Shown here piece after piece: positions 10,901 through 19,393 of a stretch of DNA of 25,190 nt. This DNA is from Phoronis ovalis (Eukaryota > Phoronida > Phoronidae). The DNA lies in assembly GCA_028565635.1 (NCBI GenBank), contig JAOXYB010048280.1:1-25190 (forward strand). Direction: 5' to 3'. The number at the start of each line of letters is the position of its first letter. Positions within the stretch are counted from its first letter, which is position 1. The position numbers were made by a program, and so were the translations under genes. Under the pieces are notes generated by a model. It made no database searches, was not told where the DNA came from, and saw only the letters and a program-made list of their open reading frames with translations.

Positions 10901-10989
10901 TCCAAAGCATCATCTTTTCCGGCATCGGTCCCCTCCTCTATGCCTTTACCATCACCTCCTCCAAAATTGGACTTTTCGTTAATTGACAT
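4513..10989 (-). CDS. Two-pore-domain potassium channel (K2P/TWiK family), complete gene, 400 aa, 4 exons
   Basis: Joined exons 10989-10482, 6303-6177, 5870-5726 and 4935-4513 give 1203 nt with consistent phases and no internal stop. Order: Gly/Lys-rich cytosolic N terminus (1-47); M1 (~48-71, [14 protein letters not shown]); extracellular cap (~72-150) with Cys82 placed for the inter-subunit disulphide and sequons at N94, N135 and N139; pore 1 with TIGYG (168-172); M2 (~184-205); cytosolic loop with a CCCGCC cluster (219-224), a basic patch and an acidic run (263-275); M3 (~281-302); pore 2 with TIGFGD (320-325); M4 (~340-362); short charged C terminus. Two pores, four membrane segments and dimer assembly define the K2P leak-channel family, which sets resting potential at the plasma membrane. 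The M2 end and the [18 protein letters not shown] stretch after M4 resemble invertebrate TWK and vertebrate TRESK-type channels; the exact subfamily is inferred. The acidic insert between M2 and M3 is unusual. Confidence 0.93.
4936..5725 (-). other. K2P intron 3 (790 bp), carrying a foldback element
   Basis: Bounded by gtaact (exon 3 side) and ttattag (exon 4 side). About half of it is the inverted-repeat element at 5261-5645. Nothing else was recognised; the plus-strand open frame across 5074-5412 runs through the element and is not a gene. Confidence 0.85.
5261..5645. mobile_element. 385-bp nonautonomous element with perfect 17-bp TIRs and internal ttggattg repeats
   Basis: The termini are CCCGGGGGGTACTCAAG at 5261-5277 and its exact reverse complement at 5629-5645. 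Flanks acccacag (5253-5260) and accaacag (5646-5653) agree at 7 of 8 bases, suggesting an 8-bp target duplication. The interior has about ten irregularly spaced copies of a tttggattg(c/t)tacc motif and no coding capacity. Overall this looks like a MITE-type nonautonomous DNA transposon. An 8-bp duplication is typical of hAT and a few other superfamilies; the family is not determined here. Confidence 0.75.
5726..5870 (-). CDS. K2P channel coding exon 3 (cytosolic M2-M3 loop)
   Basis: Acceptor ttttgtag|GTACATTT, donor CCAGAG|gtaact. After completing Arg212 it encodes [20 protein letters not shown] and a Pro/Ser/Gln-rich stretch ending SKPPE (213-260). The five cysteines beside a basic patch directly after M2 are candidates for palmitoylation (inference). 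Confidence 0.9.
5871..6176 (-). other. K2P intron 2 (306 bp)
   Basis: Bounded by gtaaaa at the exon 2 side and cttttgtag at the exon 3 side. The minus-strand open frame reading through it (5746-6069) is exon 3 extended into the intron, not a separate gene. Confidence 0.85.
6177..6303 (-). CDS. K2P channel coding exon 2 (selectivity filter 1, M2)
   Basis: Acceptor tatag|GATATGGC, donor TTCAG|gtaaaa. It supplies two bases completing the filter glycine, then [20 protein letters not shown] and the remainder of M2 through [12 protein letters not shown], leaving two bases of an Arg codon. The length of 127 nt fits the phases on both sides. Confidence 0.93.
6477..6567 (+). repeat. Imperfect direct repeat, copy 1 (K2P intron 1)
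   Basis: A block beginning gtatgctcctatgaataata and including ttaattaa and tgtctttttaaaa is repeated with small changes at 7002-7092. It is noncoding. Confidence 0.55.
7002..7092 (+). repeat. Imperfect direct repeat, copy 2 (K2P intron 1)
   Basis: It begins gtatactcgtatgaataata and shares atgaataatattt, ttttaattaa and tgtctttttaaaa with the copy at 6477-6567. The origin could be an old dispersed element or a local duplication. Confidence 0.55.
8730..8895. repeat. Imperfect palindrome with CGCTTAGAC arms (K2P intron 1)
   Basis: CGCTTAGAC at 8740-8748 faces GTCTAAGCG at 8877-8885, with A-rich outer flanks on one arm matched by T-rich flanks on the other. Near the centre is a small perfect stem, TGTCGT (8811-8816) with ACGACA (8823-8828). 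It looks like a decayed MITE-like hairpin with no coding content. Confidence 0.45.
10482..10989 (-). CDS. K2P channel coding exon 1 (N terminus, M1, cap, pore helix 1)
   Basis: Starts at the ATG at 10989 ([12 protein letters not shown]...), encodes residues 1-169 plus one base, and ends at ...ACAATTG|gtaagt. The donor splits the Gly codon of TIGYG. An intron in this glycine codon is a widely noted conserved feature of K2P genes, which supports both the family call and the boundary. Confidence 0.93.
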
Positions 10990-13900
10990 TTTTACTGAAC
11001 GCAGTATATAGTTTTATCACAGGTTTTACGAAAATATGTAAAAAGTTCGTCAATGAAAGTTGTGAAACTTAATTAAATATTCAATAAACACGCAACACCT
11101 TTAACTAAATTCCAAAATGCCACATATATCCTTCTTATTTCTTGCTTATATTTCTCTGGTTACAACGATCAAAAGGCAATAGCCAAATTGGCACAATTTT
11201 AACTTAAACTCCAAAACAATCTGCCATTCTTTTTAGACTGCTAAGTTGTCAGCTCTTGTCGATTCAAAATGGCGTATCAACTACTTGCGATACACGTACT
11301 AATCATCAATACTTTTAAATATTTAACGCCATTTTGTTACACTGCAGTGACAGAATATTGATTCTCATAGTCCACAACTTTAATGGAAGCTAAATATTTA
11401 AAAAGGTTCTTATTGTTTCGATTTGTCTTCATGAATTTTTAAATGGTTTTTCATGACACTGTATTGATTCGGCAATAGAAAACCATGACAATGAATAATA
11501 TTTGTCTCCAAAAATCGAAAATAGGTACTGTGACCATGAAATATAATGCGTGTATAGGCTAAATGATTGAAACTATCAGTTTCTTAGATATGAAAACAAT
11601 GAATTTGCTGCAGTAATGGCCGATTCAAAGATTACGAAAACAAGATGTTTGTTTACTGTCTGTTACCAGTTATGTTAGATATATTAAAACACATATTTTG
11701 TTTTCAATTAAAGCATCAATATTACTTTTTAGATTAATACCTGCAATTAGTATAAAATTTTCAGATAAATTAAACAGAGCACAACGCTCTGTATGTTCAT
11801 ATGTAATGTTCATAGCCTTAATCATTATCATTAACATGTTTTCTGTTCAATTAAGACTAGTTTTAGACGGCCGTTTTTAACCAAATAACTATAGAAGAAA
11901 TTTTACACAATTTACCACAATAAAAGTGAGAAGATTATACAATAAAAAAATCATATTTTTAGGTCTCCCTAGACACTGACTGCAATTGAGTCCCCCTATC
12001 TCCCATTCCATTTCTGAACTAAGTTTCGCGTCTATTTCGTAATCTCACACTTAAATTTAATCACCGATTAGAATCAGTCCGGGAAACAAATATCTAATAA
12101 TTAGTATATTTATGCGGGTTGTCGTCTGCACTTTTTATTGTGCATTAGATATTCAAAGTGACTTCAAAGAGTAACTCAAAGTTCATATATGCATAGCCAA
12201 ATATGCATCTATCTTCAGCTTCCTAATTTTTTTTGACGCTTTTAGTATTTATTCTATATACTTTTCACATTTTAATGATTATTTACAACGTTTCTTGCAA
12301 GTGGACTCCAGGGTAAATAATTTTCATAGTTTATTTATCAGAGGATATATTATTTTGAAATTTATTTTACCGCAGGCCATCTATTTTAAGAAAAAAATTA
12401 TGAGGGAGTGCAATTTTTTGGTCTTCAATTTACCACAGAGCATGATTTTAGAAAGCTCTATGTACCACAGGGTCTGGTCATGGTTTATTACACTGGACGG
12501 CACACTCCTAACATTTTGGACAAGTACCCTGGGAACACAAGTGACTAAAAAACAAAAAAATTAAACTTTGAACTTGGATTTCCACTGGATTTAACTCTGT
12601 ACCATCTTGAATAGTACTGTTCATTAAATGTTTTATCCACTCGTTGTTTTAAAACTAAATAGTTTTAAAAGTGTGTGGGAGTGTGCAATAAATATTATTC
12701 AATTTTTGTATCCTACGTAAACACTGAAAAGCGAGAGGGCATTGTATAAATGTGTGCTGTAACTTTGTCAACGTGTGAAACATTGTACATACAAACATTA
12801 TCTGAATATAAAAGTGTATTATGTTATTGTGGCCCGGTGGTTAGTAGATTATCGATAGAGGAATGATATGGTAAATCTTTAAAGATCAATAAAGACAAAC
12901 GGCCTGTGCAATTTTATAATTATCCATAAATCGATGAACAATTAAAGTCAATGTTCATATGTAAGCCAGGGATCCCGTTATGAACACGAATTTGTCCTGG
13001 AAATTTTGACACAACTTCATACCACGTTCAAAATATATTATTCTTAAAATATCCAATTTTTAGTGATTTTAATGTAGATATACTTATAGTGACTATACAA
13101 TACTTGAAATTTTGGATTGAACTCTGATGACTAGTAATGTTACTGTTCTTTTAGGATAAATTGTTAAAATTACTTTTCCTGCAACTGTATAACCCTGTGA
13201 AACAATTTTGTTCGTGTTAGATCGTTATTATATCACCACGTACAGATGGCGGACGTTTGGCTACTGTGTCTCTTTCAAAATGCCTGTTTGCATACTTAAC
13301 ACCGGGACTTAACAATACAATATAATCTTTAATTAAATGAGTTAGACCATTCGTAAAAAACGAAACATTAGTAGTTTCTGAATAAAGCAGAAATTAAGTA
13401 GTACGTAAAATTATATGTTTACGGTAACAGAATGTTCTCTAAAGACAGACGCGCCACCTAGAGGAATACGTTGAACTCTCGGTAGATTTAAGCGCGTTAG
13501 TGTCTTTGCATTAAAAAAACACTCTGTTCACAAACATGATATAGTTATAGTTATGTTTATATGATGCCTCTGTGAGAAACATGTAACATACGACTATTAC
13601 TGCTTTCCTCCAAGCGTTTTTACAAATTAATATAAAACAACTAAAAAATACATACTCGTAAAAAATTAAGTTTATTAGTTACATATGCATAAAAACTCAG
13701 TATACAGTACACGTCTGCTTGTGTATAAAAGTACAGGATGACGCAAAATAAAACTTAACGCTTTTAAACTTCTGCCTATCAGCACCGTACTTATATTAAA
13801 TTCAAGTCCGACATGTTAATTACTTGTAAGATACACATTATTAAATGTATCGACACCATCAACACATATCATACTTAACGGAGCGAGTATCGTTCAGCAC

Positions 13901-14300
13901 AGCTTATTGGACCTATAAGCTTCTTGTCAAATTTTGGACAGTTAAATGAAAAGACAACAAAGTAAAAATATACATTTTTGGAAAAGTAGTAACTTGAAGA
14001 ATATGAAAATTTAACTTTCCTATCTGAAACACGATTATGTAATCAGCAACGTACGAAACTATTTTGGGAAAGCTCACTTCAAAAGTATAAATCAAACACC
14101 TCTACAGATAAAGCTGAAACTTGGCCAATATAGCATCAACTACAGATCTCTACAAGCATGTCTCAGATTTAAAGTTTTGCTTTATTCAAAGGTTATAACC
14201 ATTCAAAGTTCAGCAGCCAGAATAAAATTTATTTTTGACACCCATATATTTAGAAGCACAGCATTTAAAAATGGAGCAAAATTTTAAAAATGTGAGATAT
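10990..14300. other. Intergenic region: K2P 5' flank to TEX264-like 3' end
   Basis: The K2P promoter/5' UTR (minus strand) should lie just above 10990, but no convincing core promoter motif stands out. No exon was recognised. Around 12367, 12431 and 12463 three diverged taccRcag motifs occur. At 12649-12670 there is gttttaaaac and agttttaaaa. A CTCF-like motif lies at 13451-13464. From 13969 onward the sequence is the left arm of a long foldback. Confidence 0.6.
13451..13464 (+). promoter_or_regulatory. CTCF-like binding motif
   Basis: GCGCCACCTAGAGG matches the general CTCF core (GCGCCMYCTRGTGG, as remembered) at 13 of 14 positions. It lies between the K2P 5' end and the TEX264-like 3' end. 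One short motif match cannot establish binding. Confidence 0.3.
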
Positions 14301-14513
14301 TTTATTAGAGATTTCTGTTGGAAGTAAATGTGAGCAAAGTTTCAGCTTTGTATCTGTAGGGGTTTTGGACATATACTTTTTGTTTTGAAGTTTGTGTTTT
14401 GAAAAAAGTAAATTTTCACTAAAAATGGCCACCTTGCTAATTATATAATCATAAGAAAGACAAGTGAGTAATTTTTCACAATTCATATTTTTGTACTTTC
14501 CCAAAAATGTATA
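13969..14513. repeat. Long imperfect foldback, arms ~215-240 bp with ~90-bp loop
   Basis: The left arm (13969 to about 14181) and right arm (about 14275 to 14513, reverse-complemented) align along most of their length with gaps and mismatches. Matching blocks include tatacatttttggRaaagta at the outer ends, gattatRtaatYagcaa, acaaaaagtata-type sequence, ctacagata-aagctgaaact, and the inner ttaaaRttttgct. It lies just downstream of the TEX264-like stop codon and would be transcribed as a hairpin if the 3' UTR extends through it. The minus-strand open frame 14265-14504 lies inside the right arm and is not considered a gene. Confidence 0.7.
14301..14306 (-). terminator. Candidate polyadenylation signal AATAAA of TEX264-like gene
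   Basis: Plus-strand tttatt reads AATAAA on the minus strand, about 300 bases past the stop codon, inside the right arm of the foldback. Another lies at 14228-14233 in the loop. Which is used, if either, is unknown. Confidence 0.3.
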
Positions 14514-14602
14514 CGCTTATTAGTCTATGTTTTCAATTAACTACCTAAAATTATCCTCGAAGTGGGAAGTGTGAATAATTTGCCCGAAATGGAATTGCCA
14601 CC

Positions 14603-14722
14603 TTAATTTTCTTTTGCCGCGGGTACAACGAATTCATCTTGTCTGGATTGCGGTACCATGAAATATATTGTGCCATTAAAGTATATTTCAAGAGAACCAG
14701 GTCCCCATGACAATTTATTGTT
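14603..14722 (-). CDS. TEX264: TEX264-like terminal coding exon 4
   Basis: Acceptor ttttttttgcag|AACAATAA, 39 codons then TAA. It encodes NNKLSWGPGSLEIYFNGTIY, then FMVPQSRQDEFVVPAAKEN. In vertebrate homologs the equivalent exon region continues into a long Ser/Gly/Glu tail; here the stop falls within about ten residues of the domain end, with no usable donor seen before it. Confidence 0.85.
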   Translation of the reverse strand, partial: NNKLSWGPGSLEIYFNGTIYFMVPQSRQDEFVVPAAKEN

Positions 14723-16962
14723 CTGCAAAAAAAACAGATATTTCTTTAAAATAACAAGAAATCAATCATGTGTGAAATGCTGCCAAGGTGAAACAGAATG
14801 CTAATTCCTAATTACATTTTTGTTAATTTCATAATCGTAGTACTATACGCAGATTTTTAAATATTTAATTTTTTTGGCTGAAAGAGATTATACAATACAC
14901 TTACAACAATATAGTTATCCAACTTAATATACACTTTCAAAGCTTTAAGCCATATGGAAATCCTATTAACAAAGGGAAATGTTGTTTGAACGGCTGTAGG
15001 AACTCGAGGCAAGGTTATTGTTGAGAAGCCATTATCTTTTAGAATCTCTGCATCATTGTCGTTAACTAATTTGCTACCATCTTCAGATAAAACGGCACCC
15101 ACTGCATATCTGCATTTGTGCCCAGGCACCTAGGAAAAGCCATTTAAAATTAAGTCCTCTACCAAAAGTTAGAACCCCTGCTGGTCAACTTTTATGTTTA
15201 TTTCTTAAAAGAAACTCATGAATCTGAAATGATATGTTTGTGAGAAAGCTTAAACAGGTCTTTTTTAATCCGTAGTATATCGTACTTTTTTTTTACTTTC
15301 ACTTAGTTTCAACAAGCTATCTTTGGCTAAATTAAACGAACTATAAAAAAAACATACATATGTACTGAGTAACCAGGTTTATTGAAAAGATAAAACAACA
15401 AATTCTTGGTATATAAAAGTTTTGTCTGGGGGTCAACATTGTTAAACTTTAAATAGCAGCTAATATATATTTTTTTACTATTTTCTGAAATTTACTTCTT
15501 GTGGATTATCATAAAAGATAGCCAGGGACTTTTTGCAACCAATCAATTTTTCAATTTCAACAAAAATGTCTCCACACTGTTGATAAGGACCTCTTCTAAA
15601 CTTGTAAGCCACTCTGAAATATTAAAGAATATGGAAGTCTGAATTACGGCAGGTGTAGTTACTGAAAGCCGGTCAGAAAAATGATACTGCATATTCTGTG
15701 CGCAAGACTAAACTTCTCTTTGTGACTACGGAAATATTGAAGTATGGTTAGCCAACAGTTTATACACAATTAACACAAAAAGCATACTCATTTTCCCTTG
15801 AATTTTGATTTTCATCACTTCTCTTTACAACGGATGAAATTAACACAACACGTGTCATTTTTTCAAACCAATTTTGTTCTTTGTATTGAGTCTGAAAATT
15901 TAAAAATATAAAGACCGATTGAGACATCATAAAGTCCTACCCTAGGGGAGTTTTCGCGAGCAGCGAGCATTGAGGTCTGTTAAGTCCGAGCAGCGAACAT
16001 TATTTTTTGGTGGCCAATTTTTTTTTGCTAGTTTTTTTGTTAACTTGCCGCGAGGCATTTTCTTTTAGCGACCTTTTTTCGCATGTTTTTTTAATTTGCC
16101 GCAAGATTTTTTGGCCGACCGTTTTTTTTTTGGTTATTCATTTTTCTTATTAAGTGCGAACAGCGAGCATTGCCAATTTTTAAGTACGAGCATTGTACCC
16201 TACGGGGGGACCCCCTGGGAGGGCACTCTCTTTTATATGAGGTAGGGGTGTGAGGCGCAGGGGTCCAAACCCTGACCCTGAAATATCCCCGGAATTGGCA
16301 AAATACTTATCCTGAAATATCCTTGACCCCAAAAATCGTCTCCGTGCTGCCAGAAAAAATTGACAAGCAAAAAAGCCAAAAAAAAAAGGTTATTTCCAAT
16401 TCTTTCGTGTTCTTTAATAGCTGTGGACGATCAAAATCTCAAAAAAAACAGGTTGACCGAAATGCGTGACAGTTGGCAACTATGCCACTCTAAAATATCT
16501 TTAAAAACCCACCCTGAAATATCCCCTTGAGGTCAAAAACCCACCCTGAAATATCCCAGAAGTGAAAATGACCCACCCTGAAATATCCTGGTAGTCCAAA
16601 AAAGCAACCCTGAAGCGCGCACATGTATATATAGACCGATATAGGAGTGCTTCCTCCGGGGGGACCCTTACCCCCCTCATAATTAATGTCTACGATGAAA
16701 TGTTAAATATTAGGCGAGAAATATCATTTATACTGGAATACTAATTCAATACGGCAAAAAATCACTTGCACGTCTGTGAACAGGGACTATTAGACACGCT
16801 ATATACTCACATAGCTTGACCAAGTGGTGGCTGTTTCACAGATATCTGCACTGAATGGAACAAACCAGAGTATGCCAGATAGGCCAATGCTATCAAAACA
16901 AGAAACAACACTGCAGCAATAACTATCTCTCCAGAAGACAAATTCATCCCAAACATTTCCAT
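14603..16962 (-). CDS. TEX264: TEX264-like ER membrane protein, 204 aa, 4 coding exons, short C terminus
   Basis: Joined exons 16962-16811, 15613-15496, 15129-14905 and 14722-14603 give 615 nt in consistent phase. The protein opens with a short luminal segment, then one hydrophobic anchor (about residues 9-30, GEIVIAAVLFLVLIALAYLA), followed by the GyrI-like/SRPBCC-type domain to near the end. Diagnostic stretches shared with vertebrate TEX264 are VAYKF..GPY, FYDNPQ, HKCRYAVGAVLSE, TTFPF...SIWL and SLEIY..GTIYFM. TEX264 is an ER-phagy receptor and DNA-repair adaptor; the human protein has 313 residues and a disordered tail with an LC3-interacting motif. Here translation stops at VVPAAKEN*, right after the domain, so the tail and motif are absent from this model. 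The ATG at 16962 is chosen as the first; a second in-frame ATG follows two codons later. The identification is strong; completeness of the 3' end is less certain. Confidence 0.88.
14905..15129 (-). CDS. TEX264: TEX264-like coding exon 3
   Basis: Acceptor ttttcctag|GTGCCTGG, donor ATTGTT|gtaagt; 75 codons in phase 0. It encodes VPGHKCRYAVGAVLSEDG, a divergent acidic stretch (VNDNDAEILKDNGF), then VQTTFPFVNRISIWLKALKV and LDNYIV. This is the best-conserved portion of the family. Confidence 0.92.
15130..15495 (-). other. TEX264-like intron (366 bp)
   Basis: Between coding exons 2 and 3, bounded by gtaaat and ttttcctag. Nothing else was recognised. Confidence 0.8.
15496..15613 (-). CDS. TEX264: TEX264-like coding exon 2
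   Basis: Acceptor atatttcag|AGTGGC and donor CAAGAA|gtaaat. It completes an Ile codon and encodes VAYKFRRGPYQQCGDIF through KKSLAIFYDNPQE (39 residues), corresponding to the first strand-helix part of the GyrI-like domain in TEX264. Confidence 0.88.
15938..16208. repeat. T-rich repeat with agcgagcatt modules
   Basis: It contains four diverged copies of a (g/c)cgaRcagcgaRcatt module (about 15955, 15987, 16157, and a shortened one at 16186), two ttgccgc(g/a)agg-type modules, and long T runs. Both ends carry related taccctaSgggg sequences (15949 region and 16198 region), which could be remnants of termini. It has no coding capacity and base composition quite unlike its AT-rich surroundings. Confidence 0.6.
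16209..16665. mobile_element. G-run-ended nonautonomous element with ccaccctgaaatatccc repeats
   Basis: The left end reads GACCCCCTGGGAGGGCACTC; the right end, reverse-complemented, reads GTCCCCCCGGAGGAAGCACTC-like sequence, so the ends are imperfect inverted repeats about 21 bp long. The interior carries at least six copies of (cca)ccctgaaatatcc, three of them in register every ~31 bp at 16508-16588. No coding frame. It resembles in plan the element at 5261-5645 (GGGGGG ends plus internal short repeats), but the internal motif differs. Confidence 0.6.
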
Positions 16963-16993
16963 TATTAACTTGCTAATACTGCTGGGTCTAATT
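16811..16993 (-). CDS. TEX264: TEX264-like exon with start codon and membrane anchor
   Basis: Coding begins at 16962 (MEMFGMNLSSGE...) and runs through the hydrophobic anchor to GLFHSVQISVKQPPLGQA, ending AT|gtgagt in phase 2. A strong acceptor (ttttttttcttatcccggcag) just above 16993 implies a separate 5' noncoding exon farther upstream, so 16963-16993 would be 5' UTR. Confidence 0.85.
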
Positions 16994-17419
16994 CTGCCGG
17001 GATAAGAAAAAAAATACTATTAAACTAGCACTTTAGTGTGTAGTCTACGGTATGGAAGAACATCCGACAGCACAAGTAACAACATTAATTTGCACTGGGT
17101 CTACGTACACCATACATAATTTTATAGTAAATAAAGTGGACTAGCTTGTAAATTAGGTGTGACAGGTAAGATAAATTTTAAAGCATAAAGTAATTTAAGG
17201 TCACAGAAAGTATACTCTGCATTATACATCAATATTCCTAAAACAGAAAACAAGTTATGAAACAAAAGCAGGAAGGTACAATCGGTAGTGTAGGACAAAA
17301 TGTTAACAAAACTGTAATATGTGACCCTTCTCTAAATGGACTTGCCTTTAGTGAAATAAAAAAGGGTCAACATTATTTGGTTCAGTAAATCTTGGACGAC
17401 CTTGGACGGGATTGTCTGA

Positions 17420-17433
17420 CTTGCCTAGGCAAG
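17420..17433. repeat. 14-bp perfect palindrome
   Basis: CTTGCCTAGGCAAG is its own reverse complement. It lies upstream of the TEX264-like start exon; function is unknown and chance cannot be excluded. Confidence 0.5.
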
Positions 17434-17748
17434 ACCATAAAAACATGAGCGACATTATTATGGTGACCCTGACCAAACCAATTTTATGTCGATTTCTAAA
17501 GAAATAAATATTATTTAATAAAACATTTCGTTTTTTACACTTTAAGTTAAAATTAAAGTTCGCTGGCTATTTTCTGTAAACCTATACATCAGGCACTGAA
17601 ACTCAGGCCCGAGACTCTGCTTATACTGTTCAACACTAGACATATAGTCTTAACCAAGCACCAAAAGGCACATTCATCTTTTCATCCTCGGGCATGATGA
17701 AGTAGCCTCAGATTGGAGCTGTTATCGTTCTCATATTCGCTCCCCTTT

Positions 17749-17779
17749 ACGAGACGTAAATTCCTCCATTACGTCTCGT
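17749..17779. repeat. Perfect inverted repeat, 11-bp arms, 9-base loop
   Basis: ACGAGACGTAA (17749-17759) and TTACGTCTCGT (17769-17779) are exact reverse complements around ATTCCTCCA. Its location upstream of the TEX264-like coding exons is compatible with a 5' UTR or promoter, but nothing ties it to one. Confidence 0.6.
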
Positions 17780-18694
17780 TTTAATAATTGTTCTAACCTA
17801 ATTTTCTTTTTTAAAGTAGATACATACCTATATTAAAGTATCCGTTATCATTGCGTTAATTGCGTTGTTAGAAGTACAAAGTAAAAACAACGAAGTACGT
17901 GCTATGGTGGTGATTAATGTGTGTACATGTACTTCACCCGCATAAAAATAGTTAAACATTAGATCTTGAAGATATCTGACAACAGTTTCGTACTTTTCTT
18001 ATTTATACATGAGAAAGAAATTTACGTTTAATATAGGTTGTGTTCAGCGCACTACGGAAAAAACAGAGGTGTTCCGAATGTTCTTCTGAGACGTATTTTT
18101 GAAGGTGACTCTAAAGATGTCCATGCAGTTAAGTTTTCCATAACATTTCATTTTCACTGCATTTTCAAGGATTTTTTTTTATTTAACAAAATACATTTAC
18201 ATACAGTAAGTGACGTTTATACGTGAAGTATGTAAATACATGGATCTTTTCGTAGCTCGTGATAATTTGCCATGTTTATTCAATTTAGTTCGATCATAAA
18301 TGGCATTTTGATGAAAGATGCCTTTTTTACAATTCTTTTTTTGATAGAGTTCTAACTTCTATCGCTTCGAATTTCCCACTAATTTTAGTTTACCAAAACT
18401 TTGCAATGATAAAACCTCCAAGATGAAAACGGTTAAACTTATTCCGAAAAATTATTTAATATTTTTTTACTTTTACTAATTATATTTAAAATAACAATAA
18501 AGTGGTCTTGTGTGGATAGCGATACATTATTTTTCTCATTATCCGCAGTTCAATCACATATTATACGATCGAATTTTAAATAACAGGTACCAGCCGAGAT
18601 ACATATCATACTGTAATAACAAACTTATAATTTCTAGGTTAAATATCCAATAAAACCTAAGCAGAAAATATATGTAGCTGTGGCAGACTGGAGA

Positions 18695-18705
18695 CCACCT
18701 GGTGG
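18695..18705 (+). promoter_or_regulatory. CTCF-like core motif
   Basis: CCACCTGGTGG matches the 11-base CTCF core CCMYCTRGTGG exactly and points the same way as the motif at 13451-13464, on the other side of the TEX264-like gene. The preceding bases (aga rather than gcg) do not match. Confidence 0.25.
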
Positions 18706-19387
18706 AATAAACGGAATCATAAATAAGGAGTCCAATAAATTAACGATTACAAAAAAATGCCTTTCTGCAACTCTTCGAAGAACAAAATTTTCCAACATTC
18801 ACGAAATACGTATCAACGATAATCTTTAAATTTATTTTCCAAATACAAGTACTTAAGTATATTATGATTCTGCCCTGAGAAACTTCAATTTACCATCAAG
18901 ACCTTCAAGCATACATTTTACTTTAAGGTGTAATAGCGATGGTCTTGAATATAAAAAGACACTGCCAAGAAACAAGCAAAATGCCATAAGTTATAGTTTA
19001 TTTACGAAAAGGTTATGGATCAATATATACAAAAGCTTACAATTGATTGCATTGTATATAATATTTTTAACTATATAACAATTCATTATGTGTGTTATAT
19101 ATTGCATATTTTAACAATGTTTAATGTCTTACCATCTTCTTTATTTTAAAGAGAGATTGCACATTCAAAACATAAGATACAAGACTGTTTATCATAATAG
19201 CACAATAACTGATGTCAGAAATGAAGGAAATTAATACACATTAATCCCATGTCTAGAAACATGCTTTCAATTCAGTATGCTATTTTATCACATGATGTCA
19301 AATATGAAAATCTTCGAACAATATGGCCCACAATTATTATTGCCAACAGTGAAGACGAGACTGATTTGATGGGATAATAGGGCCCAG

Positions 19388-19393
19388 TTTATT
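19388..19393 (-). terminator. Candidate polyadenylation signal of myosin-IX-like gene
   Basis: Plus-strand tttatt reads AATAAA on the minus strand, about 1.4 kb beyond the stop codon at 20772. This would imply a long 3' UTR; non-canonical signals closer in are possible. Confidence 0.25.

Larger units (their letters stand above)
15614..16810 (-). other. TEX264-like intron (1.2 kb) filled with repeats
   Basis: Between the anchor exon and coding exon 2, bounded by gtgagt and atatttcag. Its centre is occupied by two adjacent repetitive elements (15938-16208 and 16209-16665), listed separately. No exon was seen in the rest. Confidence 0.85.

Noticed and set aside
12295-12564. 89-residue plus-strand open frame with diverged taccRcag repeats
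   Set aside because: No ATG start, no signal or domain; the repeated motifs are too diverged to define an element.
12831-12850. gtggcccggtggttagtag, resembling the start of a tRNA-derived SINE (A box)
   Set aside because: No B box or cloverleaf follows, so neither a tRNA nor a SINE can be supported.
13246-13296. Short ATG frame with atggcgga start, suggestive of a promoter-proximal YY1-type site
   Set aside because: Only 16 codons and a single motif-like match; nothing links it to a gene.
14265-14504. 79-residue minus-strand open frame
   Set aside because: Lies wholly inside the right arm of the foldback and the TEX264-like 3' UTR; composition is that of the repeat.
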